From Micrococcus sp023147585 (GTDB taxonomy: Bacteria > Actinomycetota > Actinomycetes > Actinomycetales > Micrococcaceae): a DNA stretch of 64,000 nucleotides. Where the stretch lies: the NCBI RefSeq assembly GCF_044872765.1, contig NZ_CP085253.1, positions 2,108,001 through 2,172,000 on the forward strand, written 5' to 3'. Position numbers and translations under genes: made by a program. Each line of letters begins with the position of its first letter. Position 1 is the stretch's first letter. Positions 40,948-50,332 of this stretch are shown one piece after another. Under the pieces are notes generated by a model that ran no database searches, was not told where the DNA came from, and saw nothing but the letters and a program-made list of their open reading frames with translations.

Positions 40948-42915
40948 GTGCAAGATTCTAGAGAGGGCGTCCGTCGCCTCTCGATCGTGGGCGCCGGGCC
41001 GCGCGGCGTCATGCTCCTCGAGCGGCTGCTGGCGCACCTCGAGCAGGGGAGCCTCCACCGCTCTCCCGCGCTGAGCATCCATGTGGTGGACCCGTACCGG
41101 CCGGGACCCGGACGGGTATGGCGGACGGACCAGTCCGAGCTCTACTTCATGAACACGCCGGCCTTCTACCCCACGGCGAGCGCGGCCGACAACCCCGGGC
41201 TGCGGCCCTCGACGGCCGCCCTCTCCTTCGACCAGTGGCGCCGGGTGAATCCGCAGGAGAGTCGTGGCGTCCAGCGGCACCAATACCCTGCCCGCGCCGC
41301 GTACGGGCGCTATCTGCGCCACCTCTACGACACGGTGGTGGAGATGCTGCGGGCCCGCCCCGAGGTGGTGGAGGTCCGGGAGCACCGCGCCGAGGCGACC
41401 GCCCTGCACCCGCGGCCCGACGGCGGGGCGCAGCTCACCCTGCGCCATGCCGGCGGCGAGGAGAGCCAGCTCGAGGCGGACGCCGTCGTGCTGTGCCTGG
41501 GCCACCAGCCGGCCGAGCTGAGCGCGGGACAGCGCCGCATGGCGGAGGCCGCCGAGGCATCGCCGCACCTGCACTACCAGGGCCCGCAGATCCCCTCGGA
41601 CGTGGACTGGTCTGCGGTGGAGCCCGGTGCGTCCGTGCTGGTGCGCGGCATGGGCCTGAACGCCTTCGACCTGATGGCCCAGCTGACCCTCGGCCGGGGC
41701 GGCGCGTTCCACCGGACCGGAGACGGGGCCGGCCGGGCGCTGCGCTACGAGCCCTCGGGCCGCGAGCCCTCCCTGCGCCTGATGTCGCGGCGCGGCGTGC
41801 CGTACCTGCCGAAGGCGGAGGTGGACGCGTTCGTTCCGCGCGGAGTGGCGCTCTCCTACCTCTCCGACGCCGTCGTCGACGGCCTGCTGGCCGAGCACGG
41901 GGAGCTGGACCTCGCCGAGCACGTCTGGCCGCTGCTTCACCGGGACGTGGTGCGCCACTACTACGCGACGATGGCGCGCACGCAGCCGGAGATCCTCGGC
42001 GGGCCCGTGGCGGCCCGCCGCTTCCTCGGGGAGCTCGTGGGCCTGCTGGAGGAGGCCGGGCGGGGCGCCCCCGTCACGTCGATGCATGCGGCGGACCTGC
42101 TCCGCCAGTACGCGCCCGGCCGCGGCTTCCTCGACATCCTGGCGTACGCAGAGCCCTTCCGGGACCAGGTGTTCGACAGCGACGAGGAGTACCAGGCGGC
42201 CGTGTCCCACTACGTGGGGCAGGCCTGCGGGGAGGCGGCGCGCGGCGAGGGCTCCCCGTTCATGATGGCGGTCGGCGCTCTGCACGCCGGGCGACTGCGC
42301 ATCAAGCAGTGGGTGGCGCAGGGGCGGATCACCGAGGCGTCGAGGATCAAGGACGTGCAGGGCTGGTTCGAGCCCCTCGTGGAGGGGCTGGCCTCGGGCC
42401 CGCCCCTGTGGCGCGTGGAGCAGATGCTGGCCGTGCACCGGGCGGGCCTGCTGACCTGGTCGGGGCCGTGGCCCACGGTCGAGGCCGACGGCGAGGACGC
42501 CTTCCGCGTGCACAGCCCTCAGGTGGGCGCCGCGGACTCCCGCGTGCCGGCGGCGGCCTCGGGGACGTGGCTCGTGGAGGCCATGATGCCGCCCAACCGC
42601 GTGCGCTCCGCCTCGACGCCCCTCGTGCGCCAGATGCTGGCCGACGGCGTGGCGGCCACCGGCGTCTGGGAGGACGAGGAGGGCGCCCGGCTCCCCTCGA
42701 CAGGGTTCGACGTGACCGGACGGCCCCACCGGCTCCGCGCCGCTGACGGCCGCGTGCACGAGCGCATCCTCGTGCTCGGCCTGCAGCTCTCCGGGGTGCA
42801 GTGGGGCACCGCGATCGCCGCGGAGGCGGGTGCGGACCCGGACGGCCGCGCCCTCTTCCTCGGGGACGCGGATGCGGCGGCCCGCGTCCTGCTCGGAGGC
42901 CGACCCGCGGGGTGA
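40948..42915 (+). CDS. FAD/NAD(P)-binding protein
   Basis: A 655-residue flavoprotein-like protein of the NAD_binding_9 type: RLSIVGAGPRGVMLLERLLA is a Rossmann FAD motif at the N-terminus, followed by TPAFYPTASAADNPG and VLCLGHQPAELSAG. A second dinucleotide region (VLVRGMGLNAFDLMAQLT) is near residue 230. The family is annotated as adrenodoxin-reductase-like or hydroxyacylglutathione-type, but its substrates are unknown. The GTG at 40948 follows AGGAGG with a 4-base gap. The 291 bp before it hold only short promoter-like runs. It ends at a bidirectional terminator. Confidence 0.82.
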   Translation: MQDSREGVRRLSIVGAGPRGVMLLERLLAHLEQGSLHRSPALSIHVVDPYRPGPGRVWRTDQSELYFMNTPAFYPTASAADNPGLRPSTAALSFDQWRRVNPQESRGVQRHQYPARAAYGRYLRHLYDTVVEMLRARPEVVEVREHRAEATALHPRPDGGAQLTLRHAGGEESQLEADAVVLCLGHQPAELSAGQRRMAEAAEASPHLHYQGPQIPSDVDWSAVEPGASVLVRGMGLNAFDLMAQLTLGRGGAFHRTGDGAGRALRYEPSGREPSLRLMSRRGVPYLPKAEVDAFVPRGVALSYLSDAVVDGLLAEHGELDLAEHVWPLLHRDVVRHYYATMARTQPEILGGPVAARRFLGELVGLLEEAGRGAPVTSMHAADLLRQYAPGRGFLDILAYAEPFRDQVFDSDEEYQAAVSHYVGQACGEAARGEGSPFMMAVGALHAGRLRIKQWVAQGRITEASRIKDVQGWFEPLVEGLASGPPLWRVEQMLAVHRAGLLTWSGPWPTVEADGEDAFRVHSPQVGAADSRVPAAASGTWLVEAMMPPNRVRSASTPLVRQMLADGVAATGVWEDEEGARLPSTGFDVTGRPHRLRAADGRVHERILVLGLQLSGVQWGTAIAAEAGADPDGRALFLGDADAAARVLLGGRPAG

Positions 42916-42961
42916 GCACGGGGGACCGGTCCCCGCGCTGACGCGGTGGGGCGGGCCGACG

Positions 42962-43010
42962 ACGACGGCGGGGCCGCCCGGGATCATCTCCCGGGCGGCC
43001 CCGCCGTCGT
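42962..43010. terminator. Bidirectional terminator between convergent genes
   Basis: A perfect 22-bp stem (42962-42983 with 42989-43010) and a 5-base loop. Confidence 0.85.
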
Positions 43011-43026
43011 GCGAGGGGTCAGCCGA

Positions 43027-45831
43027 TCAGCCGGCGGCGGGCACGAGGACCCGGCCCTTGCCCTTGCCCGGGTGGGAGCCGTCATGGCCCTTGCCGGGGT
43101 GCATGCCGGTGCAGCGCATCCACTCGGCGGCGGAGAACCCGCCGTTCCCCTTGCCCTTGCCCTTGGACGGGTGCGTGACGTCCCCGCACTGGCCGCCCGG
43201 GGCCGGATCGGTGGGATCCGTGGGATCCGTGGGATCCGTGGGATCGACCGGGTCCACGGGGTCGACCGGCTCGGTCGCGGGGGCGTCGAGCTGCATGCCC
43301 ACGAGGATCGGGTTGTGGTCCGAGGAGCGCCACTGGTCCGGGGAGTAGAAGTCCTCCTCCACGTAGTCGTGGCGCGAGTACTCGAGGGCCACGGACTCGT
43401 TGGCGTTGATCATCCAGATGTCCTGGCCCGTGATCGCGGCCGAGGCCGCGGGCGAGGCGTAGATGCCGTCCAGGCTGCCCACGCTGCCGCCGAAGACGTA
43501 CGAGTACTCGTCGGTGAGCGCACCCTGGGAGATGTAGCCGGCCTCCTCGAGGACGCGGATGGGGTCCTCCTTCTCGTAGGAGTTGAAGTCGCCCATCAGC
43601 AGGACCTTGTCGGTCCCGGCCAGCACCTTCATCTGCTCCGCGAAGGCCACGAGGGCCTCGGCCTGGCCGACGCGGTCCGCGTTGTAGGCGCCCTGCCCGT
43701 CGCCGGAGTCCACGTTCTCGCCGGTAGCGCCGGAGCCGCCCTTGGACTTGAAGTGGTTGGTGATCGCGATGAACTCGGTGCCCTCCACGCCGTCGCCGGA
43801 GGCGTCCGCCACGCGGAAGACCTGGGCCATGGGCTCGCGGGCGTTGTCGAAGTTCACCTGGTCGTCCAGGATCACGGACTCGCCGACCGGGGTGACCCCG
43901 GCGGGCTGGTAGATGAAGGCGCTGCGGATGACGTCCTCGTCCTCGACGGCGGGACGGTCCGCGGGGGAGGCGACGTACGCCCACTTCTCGTAGCCCGCCT
44001 GCTCGTTGAGGGCGTCCACCAGGTGCGCGAGCGCGTGGTCGCGGTCCAGGCCGAACTTCTCGGAGTTCTCGATCTCCTCGAGGGCCACCACGGAGGTGTC
44101 CATGCCGGTGATCGCGGCGGCGATCTTGGCCTGCTGGCGAGCGAAGGCCTCATCGGTGTAGGCGCCGCGGGGGAGGCAGTCCTTGGTGGCCACCGGGTCG
44201 CCGTCGTTGTCGTAGTAGGCGGAGCAGCCCGGCACATCCTCACCGAGGGTGGTGAAGTAGTTCAGGACGTTGAAGCTGCCCACGGTCACGTTGCCGCCGA
44301 GCTCCTCCGGGGCCGCCTCCTCCACGCGCGTGTTCTCGATGGAGACGGGCTGCACGGTCGACGCCGTGGCGTCGGTGAGGTGGCCCAGCGGCTGGAAGGA
44401 CCACGCGCCGAAGCGGTAGTCCAGGATGACGCCGGTGGTGAACTCGAGGCCGGCACCCACGCGGACGGGCTGGTCCGCGTCGAGGTAGGGCAGCGGGTTC
44501 TGATTGCCGGGGGAGCGGAAGAAGTTCACGGTCGAGCCGTCGTCGAGGACGATCAGCTTCTCCGCGTTCGCGGCGGCCACGGCCTGGGCGTCGGCGCCGG
44601 GCAGCGCGACCGACGTCGGGTTGTCCAGCGGATCGGTGCCCGGCACGATCCCGAGCGAGCCGTACTGGTTCAGGCTGTAGTTGTCCGTCACGGTCCACTC
44701 GCCCTGCGGGGCGAGCAGCTCGCCCTCGTGGGCCTCGCGCTGGGCCTCGGTGAGGGGGAACTCCACCGCGGTGGGGGCGACGCCGGCGCCGTCGGCCAGG
44801 GCGGTCACGCCGCCGGCGTCCACGCGGATCTGCGTGAGGCCGTAGTACTCGGAGACCGTGCCGGTGACCTGCACGTGGTCGCCCATCGCGACGGTGCCGA
44901 CCGTGTCCGGGGAGTACACGAACAGGCCGTCCGACGCGCCCGGGGTGGCGTCGACGGCGTCGCCGCCGGTGCCCGCCGTCTGGATGTAGTAGCCGTTGTA
45001 GCCGCCCGTGGAGTACACCGCGGTGACGACGCCGGTGGTGGCGACGGACTGGCCCTCGAGCGGGGACACGGCGCCGGTGCCCTGGATCTCGGCGATGGTG
45101 ACGTGCTCCACCGGGGCGGGCTCGACCGGGTCGACCGGATCGACGGGGTCGGTCGGATCCGTGGGCTCCGTGGAGGAGCTCGTGGAGTTCATCGGCGTCA
45201 CGTCGGCGGTGACGGTGAAGTCCGCGGAGTTGTCGTTCGTGTCCACGCCGTCCGCGCGGGTCAGAGACTTCGGGTCCGCGTTGGCCGAGGGGGCGCCGGA
45301 GGGAGCGGTCTCGTAGGTGTTGGTGGAGCCGTAGCCCAGCAGGTCGGCGACGCCGGCGGTCTCGTCGGTCACGGAGCCGACGGGCAGACCCGCCAGGGTG
45401 CCCGCCTGGTCCGCGAGCACGATGGCGCCCTTGGTGCCGGCGGGGTTGAACGAGCCGCCCGCGTTGAGGTCCGGCGTCGGGAGCGCCTCGCCGGAGGTGC
45501 CGTTGGAGCCGCCCTGGATCAGGAAGTGGCCGTGGGCCGGGACCACGCCGCTCAGGGCGACGGTGTTGTTGGTGGCGCCCGTGCCGGTGCCGGAGCGGTA
45601 CTGCAGCGACCAGCCCTCAAGCGAGATGGGCTCGTCCGTGGGGTTGTAGAGCTCGACGAACTTGTCGGTGTACACCGCGTTGGCGGAGCCGCCGTTGGTG
45701 TACGCCTCGTTGATCACGAGGCTGTCGCCGGAGGGGGAGGCCATGGCTGGGCCGGCCACCACGGCGGGGGCCAGCAGGGTGAGGGCCGCGAAGACGGCGG
45801 CGGGGCGCGTGCGGCGCAGGGAGATCGGCAT
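43027..45831 (-). CDS. Secreted ExeM/NucH-type extracellular nuclease
   Basis: A 934-residue secreted protein with a signal peptide cut after AMA (about residue 31). Domains in order are a lamin-tail domain (LVINEAYTNGGSANAVYTDK), a Pro/Asp/Thr linker, and an OB-fold as in ExeM (VTIAEIQGTGAVSPLEGQSV). From about residue 510 comes an endonuclease/exonuclease/phosphatase domain with GSFNVLNYF, ALEEIEN, ITNHFKSKGG, LLMGDFNSY and SSDHNPI catalytic motifs. A second DPT-repeat linker and a Gly/Lys tail end the protein. No sorting signal is seen. It follows the nucleotidase stop by 33 bp and so belongs to the same operon. It should degrade extracellular DNA. Confidence 0.93.
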   Translation of the reverse strand: MPISLRRTRPAAVFAALTLLAPAVVAGPAMASPSGDSLVINEAYTNGGSANAVYTDKFVELYNPTDEPISLEGWSLQYRSGTGTGATNNTVALSGVVPAHGHFLIQGGSNGTSGEALPTPDLNAGGSFNPAGTKGAIVLADQAGTLAGLPVGSVTDETAGVADLLGYGSTNTYETAPSGAPSANADPKSLTRADGVDTNDNSADFTVTADVTPMNSTSSSTEPTDPTDPVDPVDPVEPAPVEHVTIAEIQGTGAVSPLEGQSVATTGVVTAVYSTGGYNGYYIQTAGTGGDAVDATPGASDGLFVYSPDTVGTVAMGDHVQVTGTVSEYYGLTQIRVDAGGVTALADGAGVAPTAVEFPLTEAQREAHEGELLAPQGEWTVTDNYSLNQYGSLGIVPGTDPLDNPTSVALPGADAQAVAAANAEKLIVLDDGSTVNFFRSPGNQNPLPYLDADQPVRVGAGLEFTTGVILDYRFGAWSFQPLGHLTDATASTVQPVSIENTRVEEAAPEELGGNVTVGSFNVLNYFTTLGEDVPGCSAYYDNDGDPVATKDCLPRGAYTDEAFARQQAKIAAAITGMDTSVVALEEIENSEKFGLDRDHALAHLVDALNEQAGYEKWAYVASPADRPAVEDEDVIRSAFIYQPAGVTPVGESVILDDQVNFDNAREPMAQVFRVADASGDGVEGTEFIAITNHFKSKGGSGATGENVDSGDGQGAYNADRVGQAEALVAFAEQMKVLAGTDKVLLMGDFNSYEKEDPIRVLEEAGYISQGALTDEYSYVFGGSVGSLDGIYASPAASAAITGQDIWMINANESVALEYSRHDYVEEDFYSPDQWRSSDHNPILVGMQLDAPATEPVDPVDPVDPTDPTDPTDPTDPAPGGQCGDVTHPSKGKGKGNGGFSAAEWMRCTGMHPGKGHDGSHPGKGKGRVLVPAAG

Positions 45832-45864
45832 GATCGTTGTCTCTCTTCTCAGTCTGTCGTCGTC

Positions 45865-48291
45865 TCAGCGGCCGGTGGGGGCGGTGCCGAAGGCCTTGCG
45901 GAAGCGCACGAGCGCACCCGCACCGAGCGCGGCGATCCCGGCGAGCCACCACGCGGCCTCATCGCCGGTCTGCACCTTGGTGGGGACGGTGTGCTCGGCG
46001 GTGTCGGACTCGGCCGGCTTGGCGGGCTTGGCCGGCTTCTCCGGGTGGCCGGGCTGCGCGGGCTTGGCGGGCTTGGCCGGCTTCTCCGGGTGGCCGGGCT
46101 GCGCGGGCTTGGCGGGCTGAGCAGGCTCGGCGGGCTCGCCCGGCTTGCCGGGGTTCGCGGGGACGGCCGGCTCGGCCGGCTGAGCCGGGGTGGTCGGCTC
46201 GGTCGGCTCGGTCGGGTCGGTCGGCTCGGCGGGGACCTCGGCGGCCAGCACCTCGAGGGCGTGGCGCACCACGGTCTCGGTGCCGTCGGCGTAGCGCACG
46301 GTCATGCGCAGCTCACCGGCGCCGGCGGTGGCCGGGGCGGTGATGCCCGAGAGGGTCACGGTCTCAGCGCCGGCGGGCACCTCCACGGTGCCCAGCTCCA
46401 CGGCGGTGCCGTCCGTGCCCACGAAGGCGACGTCCACGGCGGTGGCGGCGGGGGCGCCGTCGGAGTCGATCACCAGGTCGCCGAGGGTGAGGACGATCTC
46501 CTCGCCCGCGGTCACGGTGGCCGGGGCGCCAGTGACCGGCACGCTCTTCTTCGCGTAGTCGGGGGCGACGGCGCCGTCCTCGGCGGCCTGGGCCCGCGCG
46601 TAGTCCTCGACCGCCTGGGAGTCGAGCAGGCCCGTGTTGACGAAGTTCTCACGGCCCTGCGCGAAGGCGGAGTAGCCGTCGGGGGCCTTGGCCGGGTCGC
46701 CGAGGGCCACCCAGGTGTCGTCCGCCAGGAAGGACTGCGTGGCCACGGTGTACATGGCGTCCATGTCGATCGGCTCGCCGTCGATCCAGATGCCGGTGAC
46801 CTTGTCGCCCTGGGCGCGGGAGTCGTCGTAGGTCCAGGTCAGGTTCTCGGACCAGCCGAGGGTGAAGCGGCGCTCGCCGTCGCGCCAGTTCTGCTCGATG
46901 GCCTCCTTGATGGAGGAGCCCGGGATGTCGAAGTAGGCGATGGTGTTGCCGAACGGCGCGACGTCCAGCAGCTCGCCGAGGGTCAGCTGGCCGGTGAGGT
47001 CGCCCTTGGAGGTGAACGTGCCGCCGTCGTTGAACTGGTCCTCGAGCAGCTCGGAGCGCAGGCCGCCGGGGTTGGTCACGCCGAGGTCCACCTCGGGGTT
47101 GACGGCGGAGGCGGCGTGCTTCACGGCGTCGCCGACCCAGTTGCCCAGCGTGGTCTCGGCCATGCGGGTGCCGCCGGCCTTCCACGGCTTCCCGGCCTCG
47201 ATGAGCTTCCGGTAGTCGGTGGTGATCGAGCCGTCCAGGTCGGCGACGACCTCGGACTGCATCTCCTCGAAGACCTTCACGGCCTCCTGCTCGATCTCGT
47301 AGACCTCGGCGGTGACGGCCGACTCGGCGGCTGCCTCGGCGGGATCCTGGGTGGAGCGCTCCAGCATCTGCTGCGTCACCGAGGTGACCTCGCCGGAGGC
47401 GTCCAGGGTGAGCTCGACGGCGGCGAGGTTCTTGCCGGACTGCGCGGCCTGCATCACGGGGCGGGCCACGCCGCCGTTCTCGGTGGAGTACTGGTAGAGC
47501 TGGTGGGTGTGGCCGTTGAAGATGACGTCCACGGCGGGGACGGTGTCCTCCACCATGCGCTGGAAGACCTCGCGGTCGGCGAGCTCGGAGGCCAGGTCTC
47601 CGCTGCCGGCGGCGCCGTCGTGGTACGAGGCCACGATCACGTCCGCGGAGCCCTCGTTCTCGATCTGCGTGGCCACCGCGTTGACGGCGTCCACCATGTC
47701 GATGACCAGGTTGCTCTCGAGGCCGGCGCCCGTGGTGGTGGCGTACAGCTCGTTCGGGGAGGCGCCGATCACGGCCACGCGCACGCCGTTGACCTCGCGG
47801 ATCACGTGGGAGGTGAGGACGGGCTCCTTGGAGGTCGGGTCCACGAAGTTGGCGGAGAGCACCGGGAAGTCGGCGCGCTCGGCGACGCGGCCCTGGAGGT
47901 CGTCCAGGCCCTTGTCGAACTCGTGGTTGCCCGCGGCGAGGGCCTCCAGGCCCAGGGCGTTCATGATGTCGATCGTGGGGTTGTCCTGCTGCACGTTGGA
48001 GACCGAGGCGGAGCCGCCGATCAGGTCGCCCGCGGAGGTGAGCAGCACCGAGTCCGCGCCGTGCTCGGCCTCGAACGCGGTGCGGTAGTCCTCCACGGTG
48101 TCGGCGAACTGGGTGCCCGAGTAGCCGGAGGAGAGGGCGCCGTGGAAGTCGTTGAACGAGAGGATCGAGATGGTCTTCTCGTCCGCCGCGGACGTCTCGA
48201 CGGCGAGGGCGGGCATGGCGCTCGCGGGCGCGAGGATCAGGGTGGTGCAGACGACGGTGGCCGCGGTGCGGCGGCTGAACAGGCTGGACAT
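45865..48291 (-). CDS. Cell-surface 5'-nucleotidase / 2',3'-cyclic phosphodiesterase
   Basis: An 808-residue exported enzyme: signal peptide to about residue 30, metallophosphatase domain with SFNDFHG (residues 46-51), SAGDLIGGS, GNHEFDKG, NGHTHQ, then the 5'-nucleotidase C-terminal domain with NPGGLRSELL and GNTIAYFDIPGSSI. A Pro/Lys/Ala wall-spanning region holds two 15-residue repeats. The end, VQTGDEAAWW plus a hydrophobic helix and RFRK, resembles a sortase signal, though LPxTG is not exact. It frees phosphate from nucleotides outside the cell. The start at 48291 has a GGGGAGAACC ribosome site; a PHO box lies 77 bp upstream. Confidence 0.92.
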   Translation of the reverse strand: MSSLFSRRTAATVVCTTLILAPASAMPALAVETSAADEKTISILSFNDFHGALSSGYSGTQFADTVEDYRTAFEAEHGADSVLLTSAGDLIGGSASVSNVQQDNPTIDIMNALGLEALAAGNHEFDKGLDDLQGRVAERADFPVLSANFVDPTSKEPVLTSHVIREVNGVRVAVIGASPNELYATTTGAGLESNLVIDMVDAVNAVATQIENEGSADVIVASYHDGAAGSGDLASELADREVFQRMVEDTVPAVDVIFNGHTHQLYQYSTENGGVARPVMQAAQSGKNLAAVELTLDASGEVTSVTQQMLERSTQDPAEAAAESAVTAEVYEIEQEAVKVFEEMQSEVVADLDGSITTDYRKLIEAGKPWKAGGTRMAETTLGNWVGDAVKHAASAVNPEVDLGVTNPGGLRSELLEDQFNDGGTFTSKGDLTGQLTLGELLDVAPFGNTIAYFDIPGSSIKEAIEQNWRDGERRFTLGWSENLTWTYDDSRAQGDKVTGIWIDGEPIDMDAMYTVATQSFLADDTWVALGDPAKAPDGYSAFAQGRENFVNTGLLDSQAVEDYARAQAAEDGAVAPDYAKKSVPVTGAPATVTAGEEIVLTLGDLVIDSDGAPAATAVDVAFVGTDGTAVELGTVEVPAGAETVTLSGITAPATAGAGELRMTVRYADGTETVVRHALEVLAAEVPAEPTDPTEPTEPTTPAQPAEPAVPANPGKPGEPAEPAQPAKPAQPGHPEKPAKPAKPAQPGHPEKPAKPAKPAESDTAEHTVPTKVQTGDEAAWWLAGIAALGAGALVRFRKAFGTAPTGR
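46021..46110. repeat. Two perfect 45-bp tandem repeats in the nucleotidase gene
   Basis: 46021-46065 and 46066-46110 are identical and encode two copies of a Pro/Lys/Ala-rich 15-mer in the wall-spanning region. Confidence 0.85.
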
Positions 48292-48367
48292 GGTTCTCCC
48301 CGGGGTGCGTGGTGATGAGGCGGTGCCGCGCGGTGCGTGGCGCATCACCCCGATCACAGCACCGTGA

Positions 48368-48385
48368 GGTGACCTCCGGATGAAC
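48368..48385 (-). promoter_or_regulatory. PHO box upstream of the nucleotidase-nuclease operon
   Basis: On the minus strand GTTCATC-CGGA-GGTCACC: two 7-base units with a 4-base gap. Each matches the actinobacterial PHO box unit GTTCACC in six of seven positions, with the correct 11-base period. It lies 77 bp before the nucleotidase start. Confidence 0.65.
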
Positions 48386-48469
48386 GCCGGGTGGGGAGAG
48401 AATGACGGGTGAGTGGGGCCAGCGCCGGGCGGCGGCGGCCTGTGCGGGCCGCCGCCGCCCGGGACGGCG

Positions 48470-48557
48470 CGGATGGTGTGGGATTCGAACCCACGGTGCA
48501 GGGTTGCTGCACACCGGTTTTCAAGACCGGGTCCTTCGGCCGCTCGGACAACCATCC
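48470..48557 (-). tRNA. tRNA-Ser (TGA)
   Basis: Acceptor GGATGGT with ACCATCC, long variable arm, T-loop GGTTCGAATCC, and anticodon loop CTTGAAA with anticodon TGA. Discriminator G and no encoded CCA. A TAGAGT -10 box lies at 48591-48596 on the minus strand. Confidence 0.96.
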
Positions 48558-48698
48558 TCGACCGCGGTCCGCTCTCGAACCGCTCGGGCAACTCTACCGA
48601 CTCGCCCCGCGGGAGGCTCGGGCCCGGTGGCCGCCGCGCCGCGGGCGGGGAGATGATAGGAGGAGGAGTCAGGGCGCGGAACGAGGCGAGGAGACGTC

Positions 48699-49808
48699 AT
48701 GGACGAGCACGGGACGAGTGCAGAGGCCGGGCACGGGGAGATGCTCGCGGTGCGGTACACGGGCGGGGAGGGCGACGCCGGGATCCGGGCCGCGCGCGAG
48801 GCGCGCCCCGCCGTCGGGCCGGGGGAGGTGCTCGTCCGCGTGGCCGCCGCGGGGCTGAACCGGGCGGACCTGATGCAGCGCGCCGGGGTGTATCCGCCGC
48901 CGTCGGGCGCCTCGGAGATCCCCGGCCTCGAGGTGTCGGGCACCGTCGTGGAGGTCGGCCCGGCGGCCGGGCTGCCGGGGGAGGGCCGGTTCGCCGTGGG
49001 CGACGAGGTGTGCGCGCTGCTCGCCGGCGGCGGGTACGCGGAGTACGTGGCCGTCCCCGCGGGCCAGCTCATGGCGGTGCCGGACGGGGTGGACCTGGTG
49101 GACGCGGCCGCCCTTCCGGAGGTGGCGTGCACGGTGTGGTCCACGATGTCCGAGCGAGGCGGCGTGCGCGCGGGCGACGTCGTGCTCGTGCACGGGGGCT
49201 CCGGCGGGATCGGCTCGTTCGCCGTCCAATACCTCGCGGCGATCGGCGGGCGCGTCCTCTCCACGGCGGGCGGGCCGCAGAAGTGCGAGCGCGTCCGCGC
49301 GCTCGGGGCCGAGGACGTCTTCGACCACCGGGCCGCCGAGCCGGGCGCGTTCGCGGAGTGGGTGCTCGAGCGCACGGGCGGGCGCGGGGCGGACGTGATC
49401 CTCGACGTCGTCGGCGGGCCCTACCTGGACGCGAACGTGCGGTGCCTGGCGGAGGAGGGCCGGATCGTCGTGATCGCCGCGCAGGGCGGGGTCAAGGCCG
49501 AGGGGTTCAACCTCATGCGGCTCGTGGCCAAGCGCGGGTGGCTCACGGGCGCCACGCTGCGCTCACGGCCGGTGGTGGAGAAGGCGCGGATCGTGGCGGG
49601 GACGGAGAGGGCCGTGTCCCCGCTCGTGGCCGCGGGGCGGATCGACCTGTCCGTGGCGGCGCGCTTCCCGTTGGCCGAGGCGGCCGCCGCGCAGGAGTGG
49701 TTCGACCACGCCGCGCGTGCGGGCAAGGTCCTGCTCGTGACGGACCCCGCCGACGCGGATCACGCGCCTGGCGAGCCCGGCGACGGCGCCGCGGAGGCCC
49801 GCGCGTGA
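48699..49808 (+). CDS. NAD(P)H quinone oxidoreductase, PIG3-like MDR family
   Basis: A 369-residue zinc-free medium-chain dehydrogenase/reductase: LVRVAAAGLNRADLMQRAG and YPPPSGASEIPGLEVSG at the N-terminus, and a nucleotide-binding VLVHGGSGGIGSFAVQ loop. EEGRIVVIAAQGG and RPVVEKARIVA follow; this layout is typical of PIG3-type quinone oxidoreductases, which reduce quinones with NADPH. RBS GAGGAG lies four bases before the ATG at 48699. Its stop overlaps the GTG of the next gene (GTGA), so the two are coupled. Confidence 0.9.
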   Translation: MDEHGTSAEAGHGEMLAVRYTGGEGDAGIRAAREARPAVGPGEVLVRVAAAGLNRADLMQRAGVYPPPSGASEIPGLEVSGTVVEVGPAAGLPGEGRFAVGDEVCALLAGGGYAEYVAVPAGQLMAVPDGVDLVDAAALPEVACTVWSTMSERGGVRAGDVVLVHGGSGGIGSFAVQYLAAIGGRVLSTAGGPQKCERVRALGAEDVFDHRAAEPGAFAEWVLERTGGRGADVILDVVGGPYLDANVRCLAEEGRIVVIAAQGGVKAEGFNLMRLVAKRGWLTGATLRSRPVVEKARIVAGTERAVSPLVAAGRIDLSVAARFPLAEAAAAQEWFDHAARAGKVLLVTDPADADHAPGEPGDGAAEARA

Positions 49809-50254
49809 GGGGGCCCTTCGCCCGCTTCCGGCAGGGGCGCAGCGACGACCGGGAGCTGGGCACCGGCCTGTGGCGACGCAGCCACGACCGCTTCGTGCGC
49901 GCGATGGACCGCTACTGGCAGGTGGTTCAGGACGCGCGCAGCCCCAGCGCGCTCACGCCGGAGGAGCACAACGGCGTCGTCCACGCCGGCAACGTGCTCG
50001 CGGACCGCGTCCCCGCCGTGCGGGCGCTGTGCGTGCGACTGCAGGAGACCCACCCCGGCGACGGCGAGCACATCCCCACCGCGGTGTCCGAGGTGCACCG
50101 GGAGCTCTCCCGGGCCTCCCACGAGCTCGCCGCCACGGCCCAGGCCGCCGCGATGTTCCGGCTGGGCCAGGGGACGGCGGACGCCGTGAGCCGCCACGCG
50201 GAGCGGACGCTCGGGCACGTGGCACGCGCGGAGGAGCTGGCGTCCCGGGGGTGA
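49805..50254 (+). CDS. Small helical hypothetical protein
   Basis: A 149-residue mostly helical protein with no domain I recognise: SHDRFVRAMDRYWQVVQDAR, HNGVVHAGNVLADRVPAVRA, SEVHRELSRASHELAATAQA and HAERTLGHVARAEEL could pack as a four-helix bundle. There are no membrane segments. It starts at a GTG overlapping the oxidoreductase stop, which fixes the start by coupling; the long frame upstream is a shadow of the other gene. Similar proteins sit next to PIG3-like genes in related actinobacteria as far as I recall. Confidence 0.72.
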   Translation: MRGPFARFRQGRSDDRELGTGLWRRSHDRFVRAMDRYWQVVQDARSPSALTPEEHNGVVHAGNVLADRVPAVRALCVRLQETHPGDGEHIPTAVSEVHRELSRASHELAATAQAAAMFRLGQGTADAVSRHAERTLGHVARAEELASRG

Positions 50255-50294
50255 TCCGCCCGGGCGCACGCCCGCGCCGGTCCCGGAACGGGAA

Positions 50295-50327
50295 GGACCC
50301 CGCCGCCTCGAGGAGGTGACGGGGTCC
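50295..50327 (-). terminator. Hairpin after tRNA-Thr
   Basis: An 8-bp outer stem (50295-50302 with 50320-50327) just beyond the tRNA 3' end. Confidence 0.5.
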
Positions 50328-50332
50328 GTGGG

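Noticed and set aside
42946..48315. 1,789-residue plus-strand open frame opposite the nuclease and nucleotidase
   Set aside because: Gly/Val/His-rich with no domain, and fully antisense to two genes with clear catalytic motifs.
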